Assembly: GCA_965222725.1 (NCBI GenBank) | Contig: OZ244969.1 | Location: forward strand, 1,116,001-1,180,000 | Direction of reading: 5' to 3' | DNA from: GCA-2748575 sp965222725 | GTDB taxonomy: Bacteria > Pseudomonadota > Gammaproteobacteria > Pseudomonadales > Ketobacteraceae | Length of the DNA: 64,000 nucleotides | Shown: piece by piece, positions 53,375 through 62,029 of the stretch | Layout of the letters: the number at the start of each line of letters is the position of its first letter | Numbering within the stretch: the first letter of the stretch is position 1 | Translations under genes and position numbers: made by a program | Notes under the pieces: generated by a model | What the model was told of the DNA's origin: nothing | What the model saw: the letters and a program-made list of their open reading frames with translations, nothing else | The model's database searches: none

Positions 53375-53499
53375 GAAGCTAAAGCAGCAACCCCCAATGG
53401 TTGAAATAAGCGAGTGTTTCAACCGATTTTAAGCGGCTTACCCCCATAAGCCGCACCATAGACGCCGATCATGGACCCCAACATGGTCGGCATTTTTTT
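53375..53499 (+). ncRNA. Candidate ErsA/Spot 42-position regulatory sRNA
   Basis: About 125 nt on the plus strand between polA and engB contain three successive hairpins. GGTTGAAA/TTTCAACC pairs across 53399-53424, GCGGCTTA/TAAGCCGC across 53433-53454, and a terminator hairpin with seven T ends the RNA. C-rich patches sit in the unpaired parts: ACCCCCA before hairpin 1, CCCCCA as loop 2 and ACCCCA in loop 3. Such patches can pair with Shine-Dalgarno sequences. Spot 42 (E. coli) and the sigma-22-dependent ErsA (P. aeruginosa) occupy the same polA-engB interval, and ErsA has a similar length and promoter class. The start point is predicted, not observed. Confidence 0.72.
53464..53499 (+). terminator. 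Rho-independent terminator of the sRNA candidate
   Basis: GCCGATCATG (53464-53473) and CATGGTCGGC (53482-53491) pair with one G-T position over an eight-base loop, then A and seven T. The T-run is on the plus strand, so it serves a plus-strand transcript and not engB. Confidence 0.88.
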
Positions 53500-53510
53500 A
53501 TCTCTCTTTT

Positions 53511-54161
53511 TTATTCCTCTCCGGTACCTTCGTCTGCATCCGCAAACCCCTGAACCGGCCCGGAAAACCATTCTTCCAGTTTATCCAGAGCTTCTTCCAG
53601 CCCCTGCCGGTTGAGCGAGGAGAACAGCTGTACCGAAACCGAATGGCCATAAGGCTTGACCGCTTTCTGCACACTGAACTTGGCCTGATTGGCCTGGTTT
53701 TTCTTCAGCTTGTCCGCTTTACTCAGCAGAATATGGATCGGCACCTGATAGTGATCCGCCCATTCCAGCATCATCTGGTCAAATTCCTTCATGGGGTGGC
53801 GCACATCCATCACCAGCACCAGGCCCCGCAGGGCATTGCGTTCTTCCAGATAGTGACCCATATGGGCCTGCCAGTCTTTTTTCAGTTTTTCCGGCACCTG
53901 GGCAAAACCATAGCCCGGCAAATCCACCAGTTTGAGCCCATCGCCGATACCGAAAAAATTGATCATCTGGGTCCGGCCGGGGGTTTTACTGGTGCGCGCC
54001 AGCTTTTTCTGGCTGGTTAAGGTATTGATTGCACTGGATTTTCCGGAATTTGAGCGGCCTGCAAAGGCCACTTCAATGCCTTCGTCCGGAGGGCAGGTTT
54101 CCAGGGTAGGTGCTCCCTGCAGAAACACCGCCTGTTGCAGTACAGAGGCAAAGCTGTGCAT
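53511..54161 (-). CDS. engB: Ribosome biogenesis GTPase EngB (YihA/YsxC)
   Basis: This 216-residue GTPase has G1 AGRSNSGKSSAINTL, G3 DLPGYGFAQ and G4 LSKADK. It assists large ribosomal subunit assembly. Its length and order of motifs are normal. Two T-rich codon stretches at the 3' end are close to the sRNA terminator, with which the gene converges. Orientation relative to polA (opposite strands) is the same as in E. coli and Pseudomonas. Confidence 0.96.
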   Translation of the reverse strand: MHSFASVLQQAVFLQGAPTLETCPPDEGIEVAFAGRSNSGKSSAINTLTSQKKLARTSKTPGRTQMINFFGIGDGLKLVDLPGYGFAQVPEKLKKDWQAHMGHYLEERNALRGLVLVMDVRHPMKEFDQMMLEWADHYQVPIHILLSKADKLKKNQANQAKFSVQKAVKPYGHSVSVQLFSSLNRQGLEEALDKLEEWFSGPVQGFADADEGTGEE

Positions 54162-54279
54162 GACGTGTTCAGACTCTATTCAGGTAGGTAGCTGTAAAAT
54201 AGCGGCTAGTTTAACCGATCAAGGGCCATGAGGCATCGCAACCCATGGCAGATTAAGGCTTTATTTATCACTTGCTTCC

Positions 54280-54308
54280 TTAACTCTTGCAGGGAGATTA
54301 GCTATAAT
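54280..54308 (+). promoter_or_regulatory. Promoter of the cytochrome c5-c4 genes
   Basis: TTAACT (54280-54285), 17 bases, then a perfect TATAAT (54303-54308). The ATG is 121 bases further on, so the leader is long. Confidence 0.6.
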
Positions 54309-54429
54309 CCCGCGACTTTTGAGAGAAGACAGGGCCCCCGGAGGCTGAGTACTCAGGCTGATCCGTGGCCGAACAGATTGATTGGTTACCATTCATCTTT
54401 AAATTGATCCGACGGGTAAGGGTTTGACT

Positions 54430-54735
54430 ATGAAAAAACTCGCATTTGCTTCCGCAGTTCTGGCACTGGGTATTACCGCATCTGCCCAGGCGGCAGAAGC
54501 TCCAGCAAAATACAACATGTACTGTGTTGGTTGTCACGCTACTGGCGCGGCCAATGCGCCCAAAACCGGCGATAATGCCGCCTGGGAAGCCCGCTTATCA
54601 GCTGCCGGCGGTATCGATGGCCTGGTGGCCAGCTCCAAGAAGGGTAAAGGCGCCATGCCTCCCATGGGTCTGTGTGCAGACTGTAGCGACGCCGAACTGA
54701 AAGAAATGATTCAGTTTATGGCTGGCACCAAGTAA
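54430..54735 (+). CDS. Cytochrome c5
   Basis: The product is 101 residues from MKKLAFASAV. A TTG two codons earlier was rejected because AAGG lies eight bases before the ATG. A Sec signal peptide ends at AQA. One haem site is CVGCH (residues 32-36), with axial Met expected in AMPPMGLC. The following CADCSDAEL gives the second cysteine pair (disulfide) typical of c5. It is a periplasmic electron carrier to terminal oxidases. The c4 gene follows 44 bp downstream in the same transcript, as in Pseudomonas. Confidence 0.93.
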   Translation: MKKLAFASAVLALGITASAQAAEAPAKYNMYCVGCHATGAANAPKTGDNAAWEARLSAAGGIDGLVASSKKGKGAMPPMGLCADCSDAELKEMIQFMAGTK

Positions 54736-54779
54736 CCGATCGCTGATTCAGGCAGTTTTTGTTTAGGATGTAGAGGATT

Positions 54780-55415
54780 ATGAAAAAACTTTTTTCAACA
54801 CTTTCGGCCATCGTATTGATGGCAGGTGCGGTCGGTGTTCAGGCCGCCGGGGACGCGGAAGCCGGCAAGGCAAAAACCGCGGTGTGTGCCGGCTGCCACG
54901 GGGCTGACGGTAACAGCATGGTGCCAAGCTTTCCCAAGCTGGCGGGTCAGGCCGAGGCCTACACCATCAAACAGTTAAACGATATGAAAGCCGGTGAGCG
55001 TAACGTACCGCAAATGGCGGCGTTTCTTCCCGGTCTGAGTGATCAGGACATTGCCGACATTGCTGCCTACTACGCGGCTCAGACCCCTAAAGTGGGCAAG
55101 GCCGATCCTGAGCTGGTGGAGCTGGGGCAGCAGCTGTACCGTGCCGGTAACCCCGAAAGTGGTGTTACCGCCTGTGCCGGTTGCCACGGTGCCAACGGTA
55201 AAGGCATGCCTGCTGCGGGATATCCCCTGTTGTCCGGTCAGCATGCCGGCTATATTGAAGCCCAGCTGAAGGCGTTCCGCGCCGCCGGCCGTGGTGATGA
55301 AGCCGGCCCTTACCGTACCAACGATGGTGAGGGCATGATGATGCGGGCGACAGCCGCACGCCTGACAGATTCCGAAATCAAGGCGCTGTCGAGCTACATC
55401 AACGGCCTGTACTGA
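54780..55415 (+). CDS. Dihaem cytochrome c4
   Basis: This 211-residue protein has a signal peptide (MKKLFSTLSAIVLMAGAVGVQA) and two homologous class I domains. Each has CAGCH (AVCAGCHGADG and TACAGCHGANG) with axial Met regions NVPQMAAFLPGLS and GMMMRATAARL. The length fits c4, which passes electrons to cbb3 or other oxidases at the periplasmic face of the membrane. AGGATGTAGAGG precedes the ATG. A strong terminator closes the c5-c4 unit. Confidence 0.96.
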   Translation: MKKLFSTLSAIVLMAGAVGVQAAGDAEAGKAKTAVCAGCHGADGNSMVPSFPKLAGQAEAYTIKQLNDMKAGERNVPQMAAFLPGLSDQDIADIAAYYAAQTPKVGKADPELVELGQQLYRAGNPESGVTACAGCHGANGKGMPAAGYPLLSGQHAGYIEAQLKAFRAAGRGDEAGPYRTNDGEGMMMRATAARLTDSEIKALSSYINGLY

Positions 55416-55427
55416 TCGGCACAACGT

Positions 55428-55457
55428 AAAAAAGGCAGCTTGAGGCTGCCTTTTTTT
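55428..55457 (+). terminator. Rho-independent terminator after cytochrome c4
   Basis: AAAAAAGGCAGC (55428-55439), a five-base loop, GCTGCC (55445-55450), then seven T. Confidence 0.93.
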
Positions 55458-55555
55458 ATGTCTGATTGCCGCGCTTATTCAGCACCGGTACAGTTTCATG
55501 AAGATAAATTAGAATAATGATGTCCAAGCTGAATTCAATCCCAAGGAGACATGCA

Positions 55556-56209
55556 ATGAAACCCAGCTTACAGGCGCTTTTCCGCTTCACCATGGTAGTA
55601 GTACTCGGTGCTTTCACGATGGCCGCTAACGCGGAAACTTTCCGCGAGGGTGTGGATTACAAGGTACTGGAAACCCCGGTGGACGTGGATAACCCCAAGA
55701 ATATCGAGGTTCGGGAATTTTTCTGGTACGGCTGCCCCCATTGTTTTGCCCTGGAAGCCCACCTGAGCGACTGGAAGAAAACCAAGCCTGAAGGGGTGGA
55801 TTTTGTCCCGACGCCTGCACCCCTGAATGCCTCCTGGACACCACATGCCCATGCCTTTTATGTGGCAGAGGCCCTGGGCAAAACCGATGAAATCTCCACT
55901 GCGCTCTTTGATGCCCTGCATGTGGATAAGAAACGTATTACCAGTCAGGATCAGCTGGCGGAGTTTTTCACCCGGTTTGATGTCAGCGAGGAAGAGTTCA
56001 ACAAGCTCTACAACTCCTTCTCGGTACGGGTTGCGGTGCGCAAGGCCGAGGCTCTGGCCAAGGCCTACCGGCTGACCGGTGTGCCGGCGCTGATTGTGAA
56101 CGGCAAGTACCTGGTGGAAATGCGTACCGCCAAATCCAATGAGCGCATGATCGATATTGTTAACTTTTTGATCGACAAAGAGAAGATTCAAGCAAAAACA
56201 GGCGTTTAG
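55556..56209 (+). CDS. dsbA: Thiol:disulfide interchange protein DsbA
   Basis: The product is 217 residues from MKPSLQALF. A frame from 55517 adds 13 residues and was rejected because AAGGAG sits seven bases before this ATG. The signal peptide ends at ANA. The thioredoxin-like active site is CPHC (residues 60-63) in FFWYGCPHCFALE, and the cis-proline loop is TGVPALIVNGKY. It oxidises cysteines of exported proteins in the periplasm. The cysteine-rich exported proteins encoded in this window are plausible clients. It follows cytochrome c4 as in Pseudomonas (PA5489-PA5490 order). Confidence 0.96.
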   Translation: MKPSLQALFRFTMVVVLGAFTMAANAETFREGVDYKVLETPVDVDNPKNIEVREFFWYGCPHCFALEAHLSDWKKTKPEGVDFVPTPAPLNASWTPHAHAFYVAEALGKTDEISTALFDALHVDKKRITSQDQLAEFFTRFDVSEEEFNKLYNSFSVRVAVRKAEALAKAYRLTGVPALIVNGKYLVEMRTAKSNERMIDIVNFLIDKEKIQAKTGV

Positions 56210-56212
56210 CCC

Positions 56213-56286
56213 TGCCTGTTAATCAAAACCCGTCCGAGTGTGACCCTGTTCCTGGCAGGCAGCTGGCTCCGGAATTATGATTCCGG
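56213..56286. other. Inverted repeats downstream of dsbA
   Basis: CTGCCTG (56213-56219) can pair with CAGGCAG (56256-56262), and CCGGAAT/ATTCCGG (56269-56286) forms a second hairpin over TATG. Neither is followed by a T-run, so factor-independent termination is not supported. Confidence 0.35.
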
Positions 56287-56378
56287 GCCGGCGTTAACGG
56301 GAAACTCCCTCCGCCCGCCGGCATACGCTATAGTTTAAAGATCGCTAAATTTACATTACCTGTGGGTGTGAGGTTCGT

Positions 56379-57212
56379 TTGTCTTTCCACATTAATCACC
56401 AGGTTCCCCATCGCGAAGGCACGGCCCTGTCCACCCGCTACGGGGATACTGTGCCCGAGTCCCTGAAGCTGCTGACCTACAATATTCAGGCGGCCATTGG
56501 TACCTCGAAATACTGGCATTATGTGACCCGCAGCTGGCGCCATGTGTTGCCGGACTGGCGTGGTATTCAGCGCCTGGACGATATCGGTCGGGTAATTACC
56601 GCCTATGATCTGGTGGCCTTGCAGGAAGTGGACGGCGGCAGTCTGCGCTCCAACTTTGTCAATCAGGTGGCCTATCTGGCCAAATCCTGCGAGTTTGATT
56701 ACTGGTATCAGCAGCTGAACCGGGATTTTGGCAAGCTGGGCCAGTTCAGTAACGGGATTCTTTCCCGGTTTGTGCCCTACGAAGTGGAAGACCACAAGCT
56801 CCCCGGCCTGAAGGGGCGTGGTGCCATTGTGGCCAAATACGGTAACGACAAACACCCCCTGGTGCTGGTGGGGGTTCACCTGGCCCTGAGCGAACGTGCC
56901 CGCTACCGGCAGCTGGATTACCTGCGGGATCTGGTGCAGGGTTATGAGCATGTGGTGGTGATGGGCGATATGAACTGCCGCGGCGATCAGATCATCGACA
57001 CCCCCCTGCGGGACACCCATCTTATCCAGGTAAAAGAAGAGCACCACACCTTCCCCAGCTGGAAACCCGACCGTAATATTGACCACATCATGGTGAGCCC
57101 CTCCCTGCAGATCAAGGAAGTGGAAGTGCTGGACTTTGTTCATTCAGACCATCGTCCCATCGCCATGGAGGTGATGCTGCCGCCCCAGGTGCGCGACGCC
57201 TTTTACGACTGA
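56379..57212 (+). CDS. Endonuclease/exonuclease/phosphatase family protein, TTG start
   Basis: This 277-residue protein carries the EEP motifs: LTYNIQAAIG, VALQEVDGG (metal Glu), VVMGDMNCRGDQ (Asp/Asn) and HSDHRPIAMEV (catalytic Asp-His). No signal peptide is present. The TTG is preceded by GAGG at about five bases and gives an N-terminus rich in His. No ATG fits upstream of the first motif. The family includes nucleases and inositol or lipid phosphatases, so the substrate is open. The gene lies between dsbA and the GGDEF gene, matching PA5488. Confidence 0.87.
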   Translation: MSFHINHQVPHREGTALSTRYGDTVPESLKLLTYNIQAAIGTSKYWHYVTRSWRHVLPDWRGIQRLDDIGRVITAYDLVALQEVDGGSLRSNFVNQVAYLAKSCEFDYWYQQLNRDFGKLGQFSNGILSRFVPYEVEDHKLPGLKGRGAIVAKYGNDKHPLVLVGVHLALSERARYRQLDYLRDLVQGYEHVVVMGDMNCRGDQIIDTPLRDTHLIQVKEEHHTFPSWKPDRNIDHIMVSPSLQIKEVEVLDFVHSDHRPIAMEVMLPPQVRDAFYD

Positions 57213-57297
57213 CCTGGGTCTCATTATTTGCTGCAGTTGGCCCTATCCCATCTATACTGATTAAAATCAGTTGGTAACTCGGGCATGCCTTCATTCC

Positions 57298-59238
57298 ATG
57301 ACGCAGGACTCACAGGACTGGAAAGAAAAGTACCTATCCTCTCTCGAAAGCTTTGAGCGGCTGCAAAAAGCGGACAAAGAACGGCTGGACGTTTTAAAAC
57401 GGGGCTTCGTTCGGGTCAGTCTGGCAGCAGATGGTCAGGATACGGTACTGGACGAAAAACTGGCAGAACTGCGCACCGAGCTGCGCAGCAGCCGGGATAT
57501 TCTGGAACTGGAACCACAGATAGCCGGCCTGGAACAGCTGGTGGTGGCACTGGATGAACGTCGTCAGGAAGAGATCGAAGCCATCGAAGAGCTGGTGGGC
57601 GGATCGCTGGACGCTTTTCTGGACACCGAGCTTCCCCGCAAGAAAAAATCCTCCATTCGCAAATATCAGAAAGCCGTGCCGAAGCTGCTGGAAGGCAGTG
57701 GCAACCATATGGAACTGTGGAAGGAATACGCCGCCATTCAGGCCCAGCTGGCTGAGCATATAAGGGAACTGGAAAACCAGGACGAAGACAGCCGCAAGGG
57801 CTTTTTCCAGCGCTTGTTCGGTGGTGGGGACAACACTGCCGAAAGTGCAACGGCGCCGGAGCTAACCGGTGAGTCCGCAGAAGAGTCCGACGCTGAGCCG
57901 GGATTATCTGAGCCGTCACCTTCACCTGAAAATAACAGCGCCACTCAGGCGCCAAGTGATGCGGCGGGTGATGAGGTTTCTGCATCCGCTGAGCCCTCTC
58001 TTGCCGACGATAAATCTTCCATCGCTGACGATACCTCTCTGTCAGGTGACGCCTCTCAACCCGGCGAAGCCTCTCAACCCGGTGAAGCCTCCACCACAGA
58101 CCCGCTCGCCGACGATGCCAACCGGTTTGTGGATTCGGCCCTGCATGGCAAAACTGCGGCTGTGGCATTGCCCGCCGATGAGGCCGAGCGTGAGCAGTTG
58201 CGCCAGCGTATTGCCAGTGTGCTGTCCAGCCTGCTGCAGCAGATTGACCTGCCCGATGAAACCCTGGAGCGGCGTAACGAACTGGTTGAGCGCATCGAGA
58301 ACCCCTTTACCTGGGAGGAGTTGCCGGATCTGCTGGAAGAAGCCGCGGAACTGGTAACCAGCACCCGGGCAAAAGCCCAGCAGGAGTTTGAAGGTTTTCT
58401 GGTGGCGCTCCATGAGCGCCTGCGGGACATTCAGGAGTTTCTTCAGGCGGCCCGCAAGGGTGAAGAAGAATCCCAGCTGAACCAGCAGAAACTGGATACG
58501 GAAGTTCGTAATGAACTGAAAGAGATCCGCTCCACCGTGGAAGGTTCCAGCGATATTGGCCGGATTAAACTGGATATCGAATCCATGGTGGATCGTATCA
58601 TGTCGGTGGTGGACGATTTTCACCGCACGGAAAAAGAGCGCCGTGACGAGGTTTATGAACGCATCGAAACGTTGGGCAAGCGCATGGAATCCATGGAAGA
58701 GGAAGCCACAGAGTTACGCAACAATCTGGAAACCACCCGCATTCAGGCCATGAAAGATGCGCTCACGGAACTGCCCAACCGCCAGGCTTACAACGAACAT
58801 ATCGAGCGGGAATACTCCCGCTGGAAACGACGTGCCTATCCGCTCTCCATCGCGGTTTGTGACATCGATCATTTCAAATCCATCAATGATAACCTGGGCC
58901 ATTTGCGGGGTGATAAGGTGTTAAAACTGGTGGCCCGGGAACTGTCGCGGCGTATCCGCAATGAGGATTTTGTGGCCCGCTTCGGCGGTGAGGAATTTGT
59001 TATCGTGATGCCCGATACCGATGAACCATCGGCGGTGGCGGCAGTGGAGAAAGTGCGTTCCTGTATTGAGGAGTGCCCGTTCAATTTCAATAATGAACGG
59101 ATTCCGGTGACGGCGTCCTTTGGTGTGACGTCCTTTACCGAGGGTGACACCATAGAAAGCTGTTTTGAACGGGCGGATAAAGCACTTTATAAAGCCAAGG
59201 CGGAAGGGCGTAACCGCGTGGTCCGGATGGGAACCTGA
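57298..59238 (+). CDS. Diguanylate cyclase (GGDEF) with long coiled-coil N-terminus, DgcH-like
   Basis: The product is 646 residues from MTQDSQDWKEKYL. A TTG nine codons upstream is less likely. The N-terminal 480 residues are soluble and largely helical, with an acidic Ser/Glu-rich low-complexity stretch (about 170-275, containing GEASQPGEASQPGEAS). The GGDEF domain near 500-646 has DALTELPNR, CDIDHFKSINDNLGH and the active-site GGEEF near 562. An RxxD inhibitory site (RNED) lies five residues before it, so product inhibition by c-di-GMP is expected. No membrane or known sensory domain is visible. The locus corresponds to PA5487 in P. aeruginosa. Confidence 0.92.
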   Translation: MTQDSQDWKEKYLSSLESFERLQKADKERLDVLKRGFVRVSLAADGQDTVLDEKLAELRTELRSSRDILELEPQIAGLEQLVVALDERRQEEIEAIEELVGGSLDAFLDTELPRKKKSSIRKYQKAVPKLLEGSGNHMELWKEYAAIQAQLAEHIRELENQDEDSRKGFFQRLFGGGDNTAESATAPELTGESAEESDAEPGLSEPSPSPENNSATQAPSDAAGDEVSASAEPSLADDKSSIADDTSLSGDASQPGEASQPGEASTTDPLADDANRFVDSALHGKTAAVALPADEAEREQLRQRIASVLSSLLQQIDLPDETLERRNELVERIENPFTWEELPDLLEEAAELVTSTRAKAQQEFEGFLVALHERLRDIQEFLQAARKGEEESQLNQQKLDTEVRNELKEIRSTVEGSSDIGRIKLDIESMVDRIMSVVDDFHRTEKERRDEVYERIETLGKRMESMEEEATELRNNLETTRIQAMKDALTELPNRQAYNEHIEREYSRWKRRAYPLSIAVCDIDHFKSINDNLGHLRGDKVLKLVARELSRRIRNEDFVARFGGEEFVIVMPDTDEPSAVAAVEKVRSCIEECPFNFNNERIPVTASFGVTSFTEGDTIESCFERADKALYKAKAEGRNRVVRMGT

Positions 59239-59320
59239 CGGTGCACACTGTCACCGATACTATCGCCTCTTTGTTCAAGCATGCGGGTAGCCGTATCAAG
59301 CCAGTAGCGGGTATAGGATC

Positions 59321-59860
59321 ATGAACGCAGAAGCCAGCATTCAGGAACTGACCCGGATTTTTGAAGAGTCCTGCCTGGAACTGTTTACGGGGTTTGGTTG
59401 CAATATCCAGAAAACCGACGAAGCCATGCCGGAAGGCACCGATGACCCTGTTGCCATGGTGGATGCCGGCTCACCGGAGCTGGAAATTGCGGTGATTCTG
59501 CGTTTGCCGGTGAATATTCTGGCACTCACCTATCCCGCGGGAGCGGAGATTACCCAGGTATCCGAAGAGGTGTTGGAAGACTGGATCGCGGAAATTTCCA
59601 ACCAGCTGATCGGCAAGATCAAGAACCGACTGTTGACCTATGGGGTGCGCCTGACGCTGGGTTTGCCCAACGCCTATTTTGGTGTGGATATGGCAGATAT
59701 GATCACCGAGGGCCGCCATTGTATGGTGAGTGTGTTTGATATCGATAACGAACTGCTGGAAGTGGTGTTGCTGATGGACATTCTGGACGACACCCTGGAT
59801 TTGACCACCCCACCCCAGGAAGACGATGGTCCCGGTGGCGGCGAGCTGGAACTGTTCTGA
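59321..59860 (+). CDS. CheX-like chemotaxis phosphatase domain protein
   Basis: The protein has 179 residues. The core (about 15-160) has the CheX/CheC-like layout, with EDWIAEISNQLIGKIKNRLLTYGVRLTLGLPNAYFG matching the CheX central segment (E-x2-N-x2-G-x3). The family dephosphorylates CheY-P or related response regulators. No che gene is nearby. It follows the GGDEF gene by 82 bp on the same strand, so it may act in a c-di-GMP-linked phosphorelay (inference). An acidic, Gly-rich C-terminal tail (QEDDGPGGGELELF) is present. Confidence 0.75.
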   Translation: MNAEASIQELTRIFEESCLELFTGFGCNIQKTDEAMPEGTDDPVAMVDAGSPELEIAVILRLPVNILALTYPAGAEITQVSEEVLEDWIAEISNQLIGKIKNRLLTYGVRLTLGLPNAYFGVDMADMITEGRHCMVSVFDIDNELLEVVLLMDILDDTLDLTTPPQEDDGPGGGELELF

Positions 59861-59871
59861 AACGCCGGCCG

Positions 59872-60909
59872 TTATCCCTGTTTTTCCGGCAGGTTTTTGC
59901 GGTATTCCGATGGCGTTACCCCCACCTGATTCCGAAACGCCCGGCTGAAATTGGCCGAATCACTGTAGCCCAGTTCCTGGGCAATCTGGCTGATGGATAA
60001 CTGATTATCCTCCAGCAGACGGCGGGCTCTGATGGCCGTGGTTTCATTGGCAATCTCCCGGAAGCTGGTGCCCTCCCGCTGTAACAGCCGGTGCATGGTG
60101 CGTACGCTCATAAACAGCTCCCGGGCGATATCGTCCTGCGTCAGCAGATGCTCTTCGTCCTGGTAGAGCAGGCGTTTCTGAATGCCGGCACTCAGGCTGC
60201 GATCCAGCGTCGGCAACTCCTCCAGCAGTTCATCGCACTGTTTCAGGCTGGTGGCAAAAGCCCCCTGATTAGCCAGCGGCAGCGGCACATCCAGCACCGA
60301 TAAAGGCACGATAATGCGGTTGCGCGGGCAGTCTCCCCGGTAATCCACCTGGCGTTGATCGAGAAAATCCGCATGGTAGCGGTTGATGGCGCGGCGGATC
60401 TCCAGCTGCAGGGTGGGCAGATTGTCCTGCAGAATAAAGCTGGCCATGGCATACAGGCTGGACAGAGTGGCCTCCAGCAGAATCCGTTCTGCTTCGGCTT
60501 CCAGCGGGTAGGTCAGGTCCACATCCACGCAGGCCAGGTTGCCTTGCTCAATCACATCAATGGATAGCAGGGGTAGTACCACCGGCATATAGCGATGCGC
60601 AATGTAGATGGCATCCCGGGCGGTGGGGCTGCTCAGGGCGGCAAAGCCCACCACGCCAAAGGCGCTCAGGTTCAGGCGCGTGCCGTAATCCAGTGCAATG
60701 CCCGGGCGGCAGTGCCGGGCAATGTTCGTCAGGAGTTGTTCCACCTGGGTGGCGCTGGCCTTGAAGTTATCCAGGGTGAGCACATCCCGGGATAGCTGGG
60801 TACCTTCCAGCAGCAACGACAAATCCGCTCCCTCGCTGGCTGCCATCGTAAGCAGCGGCGGGAAGTACTTGAAATCTATGACTTTATCGCGAGGGCCAAA
60901 GCGGAACAT
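59872..60909 (-). CDS. AraC family transcriptional regulator
   Basis: The protein has 345 residues. The N-terminal AraC_N-type domain (LDYGTRLNLSAFGVVGFAALSSPTARDAIYIAHRY) precedes a C-terminal double helix-turn-helix (DDIARELFMSVRTMHRLLQREGTSF and LSISQIAQELGYSDSANFSRAFRNQVGVTPSEYRK). It is divergent from a plus-strand run of hydrolase and dehydrogenase genes (61.1-64 kb) with 184 bp between starts, and is therefore the likely local activator. This regulator type often controls lipid or hydrocarbon-derived substrate use in related bacteria. Confidence 0.92.
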   Translation of the reverse strand: MFRFGPRDKVIDFKYFPPLLTMAASEGADLSLLLEGTQLSRDVLTLDNFKASATQVEQLLTNIARHCRPGIALDYGTRLNLSAFGVVGFAALSSPTARDAIYIAHRYMPVVLPLLSIDVIEQGNLACVDVDLTYPLEAEAERILLEATLSSLYAMASFILQDNLPTLQLEIRRAINRYHADFLDQRQVDYRGDCPRNRIIVPLSVLDVPLPLANQGAFATSLKQCDELLEELPTLDRSLSAGIQKRLLYQDEEHLLTQDDIARELFMSVRTMHRLLQREGTSFREIANETTAIRARRLLEDNQLSISQIAQELGYSDSANFSRAFRNQVGVTPSEYRKNLPEKQG

Positions 60910-61093
60910 CCGGCCATATTACACTGCGGCTTTCTGGCAGGCCAAGATTAATGTGCTGGATAACCCAACCGGTGAACCCCGGGTCACTCTGTCCGAAAAT
61001 GATAAATTGTTGTCTGCTTCTAACCGGCATTTAGCTTTCCGTTCATTAAAAATGAAGAAAAACACAGCAATAAAACGCGAAGGGTAAGGTGCC

Positions 61094-62014
61094 ATGACAA
61101 AGAGTGTTTCCCGAACAGACCTGCCACTGATTCAGCGCAAGGTGGAGTTTGATTTTTCCAATACGCCCCTGCACTGGATTTCCGATGATCCCTTTTCCAG
61201 CCAGTTCATCAGTGTGATTCATACCCTGTTGCCCGCCGGTGAGTTTTTCTTCTGCCGCTTGTACAACAAAGCCCTGCCCCATATTACCGATGAAAAACTC
61301 AAGGAAGATGTGAAGGGTTTTATCCGTCAGGAAGCCGCCCATGCCCGGGCTCATACCACCGGCATTAATGAATACCTGCAACAGCATGGCATGGAGCTGG
61401 CGCCTATTCTCAGCAAGGTGGAATGGATCTTTAATCAGGCACTGGCAGACCGACCGCTGGGTTACCGCTTGCCGCCATCCCTGGAACACCGCTGGCTGGT
61501 GGAGCGCCTGGGTTTTATCGCCGCCGTGGAGCACTTTACCTGTGTGTTGGGCAAATACGCCCTGGAAAACACCAGCTGGGAGCAGGCCGGTGCCGACGCA
61601 GTGGTGCTGGATATTTTGCGCTGGCACGCGGCCGAAGAAGTGGAACACCGCAGTGTGGCCTTTGATTTGTACCGGCATCTGGGTGGCCAGTATTCCATGC
61701 GCTATCTGCAAATGATGGTGGCGGTGCCCGGTATTCTGGGGCTGTGGGTCTACGGCGCAGTGCATCTGATGCAGCAGGATCCGGTGCTGGCCAAACGCAA
61801 GCCCCGGATCGCCGGCCGGTTTTTCTGGCGGCAATGGCAGAACCGCGCCCGGGCCCGCCGCCTGCCGTCATTTGCCTGGCTGGTATTGAGTTCCACCCGC
61901 TATTTCCGTCCGGACTATGATCCGGCAAACGAAGCCGACAGCGGGCAAGCCGTGAACTACCTGGCCCACTCACCCGCTGCCCGCCGGGCAGAAGCCATGG
62001 CCCACGCGGCCTGA
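61094..62014 (+). CDS. Metal-dependent hydrolase family protein (PF10118-type)
   Basis: The protein has 306 residues. Motifs of the helical, ferritin-like metal-dependent hydrolase family are seen: EFFFCRLYNKALPHITDEKLKEDVKGFIRQEAAHARAHTTGINEY (E...E-x2-H), FIAAVEHFTCVLG (E-x2-H) and WHAAEEVEHRSVAFDLY (E-x2-H). These give a carboxylate/His di-metal site. The biochemical role is unproven. Relatives are often linked to lipid or steroid metabolism genes. AAGGTGCC precedes the ATG. It leads the cluster opposite the AraC gene. Confidence 0.87.
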   Translation: MTKSVSRTDLPLIQRKVEFDFSNTPLHWISDDPFSSQFISVIHTLLPAGEFFFCRLYNKALPHITDEKLKEDVKGFIRQEAAHARAHTTGINEYLQQHGMELAPILSKVEWIFNQALADRPLGYRLPPSLEHRWLVERLGFIAAVEHFTCVLGKYALENTSWEQAGADAVVLDILRWHAAEEVEHRSVAFDLYRHLGGQYSMRYLQMMVAVPGILGLWVYGAVHLMQQDPVLAKRKPRIAGRFFWRQWQNRARARRLPSFAWLVLSSTRYFRPDYDPANEADSGQAVNYLAHSPAARRAEAMAHAA

Positions 62015-62029
62015 CGCAGGAGACAAATC

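Noticed and set aside
53204..53404. 66-codon plus-strand frame upstream of and overlapping the sRNA candidate
   Set aside because: There is no ribosome binding site, the composition is random, and it runs into hairpin 1 of the RNA.
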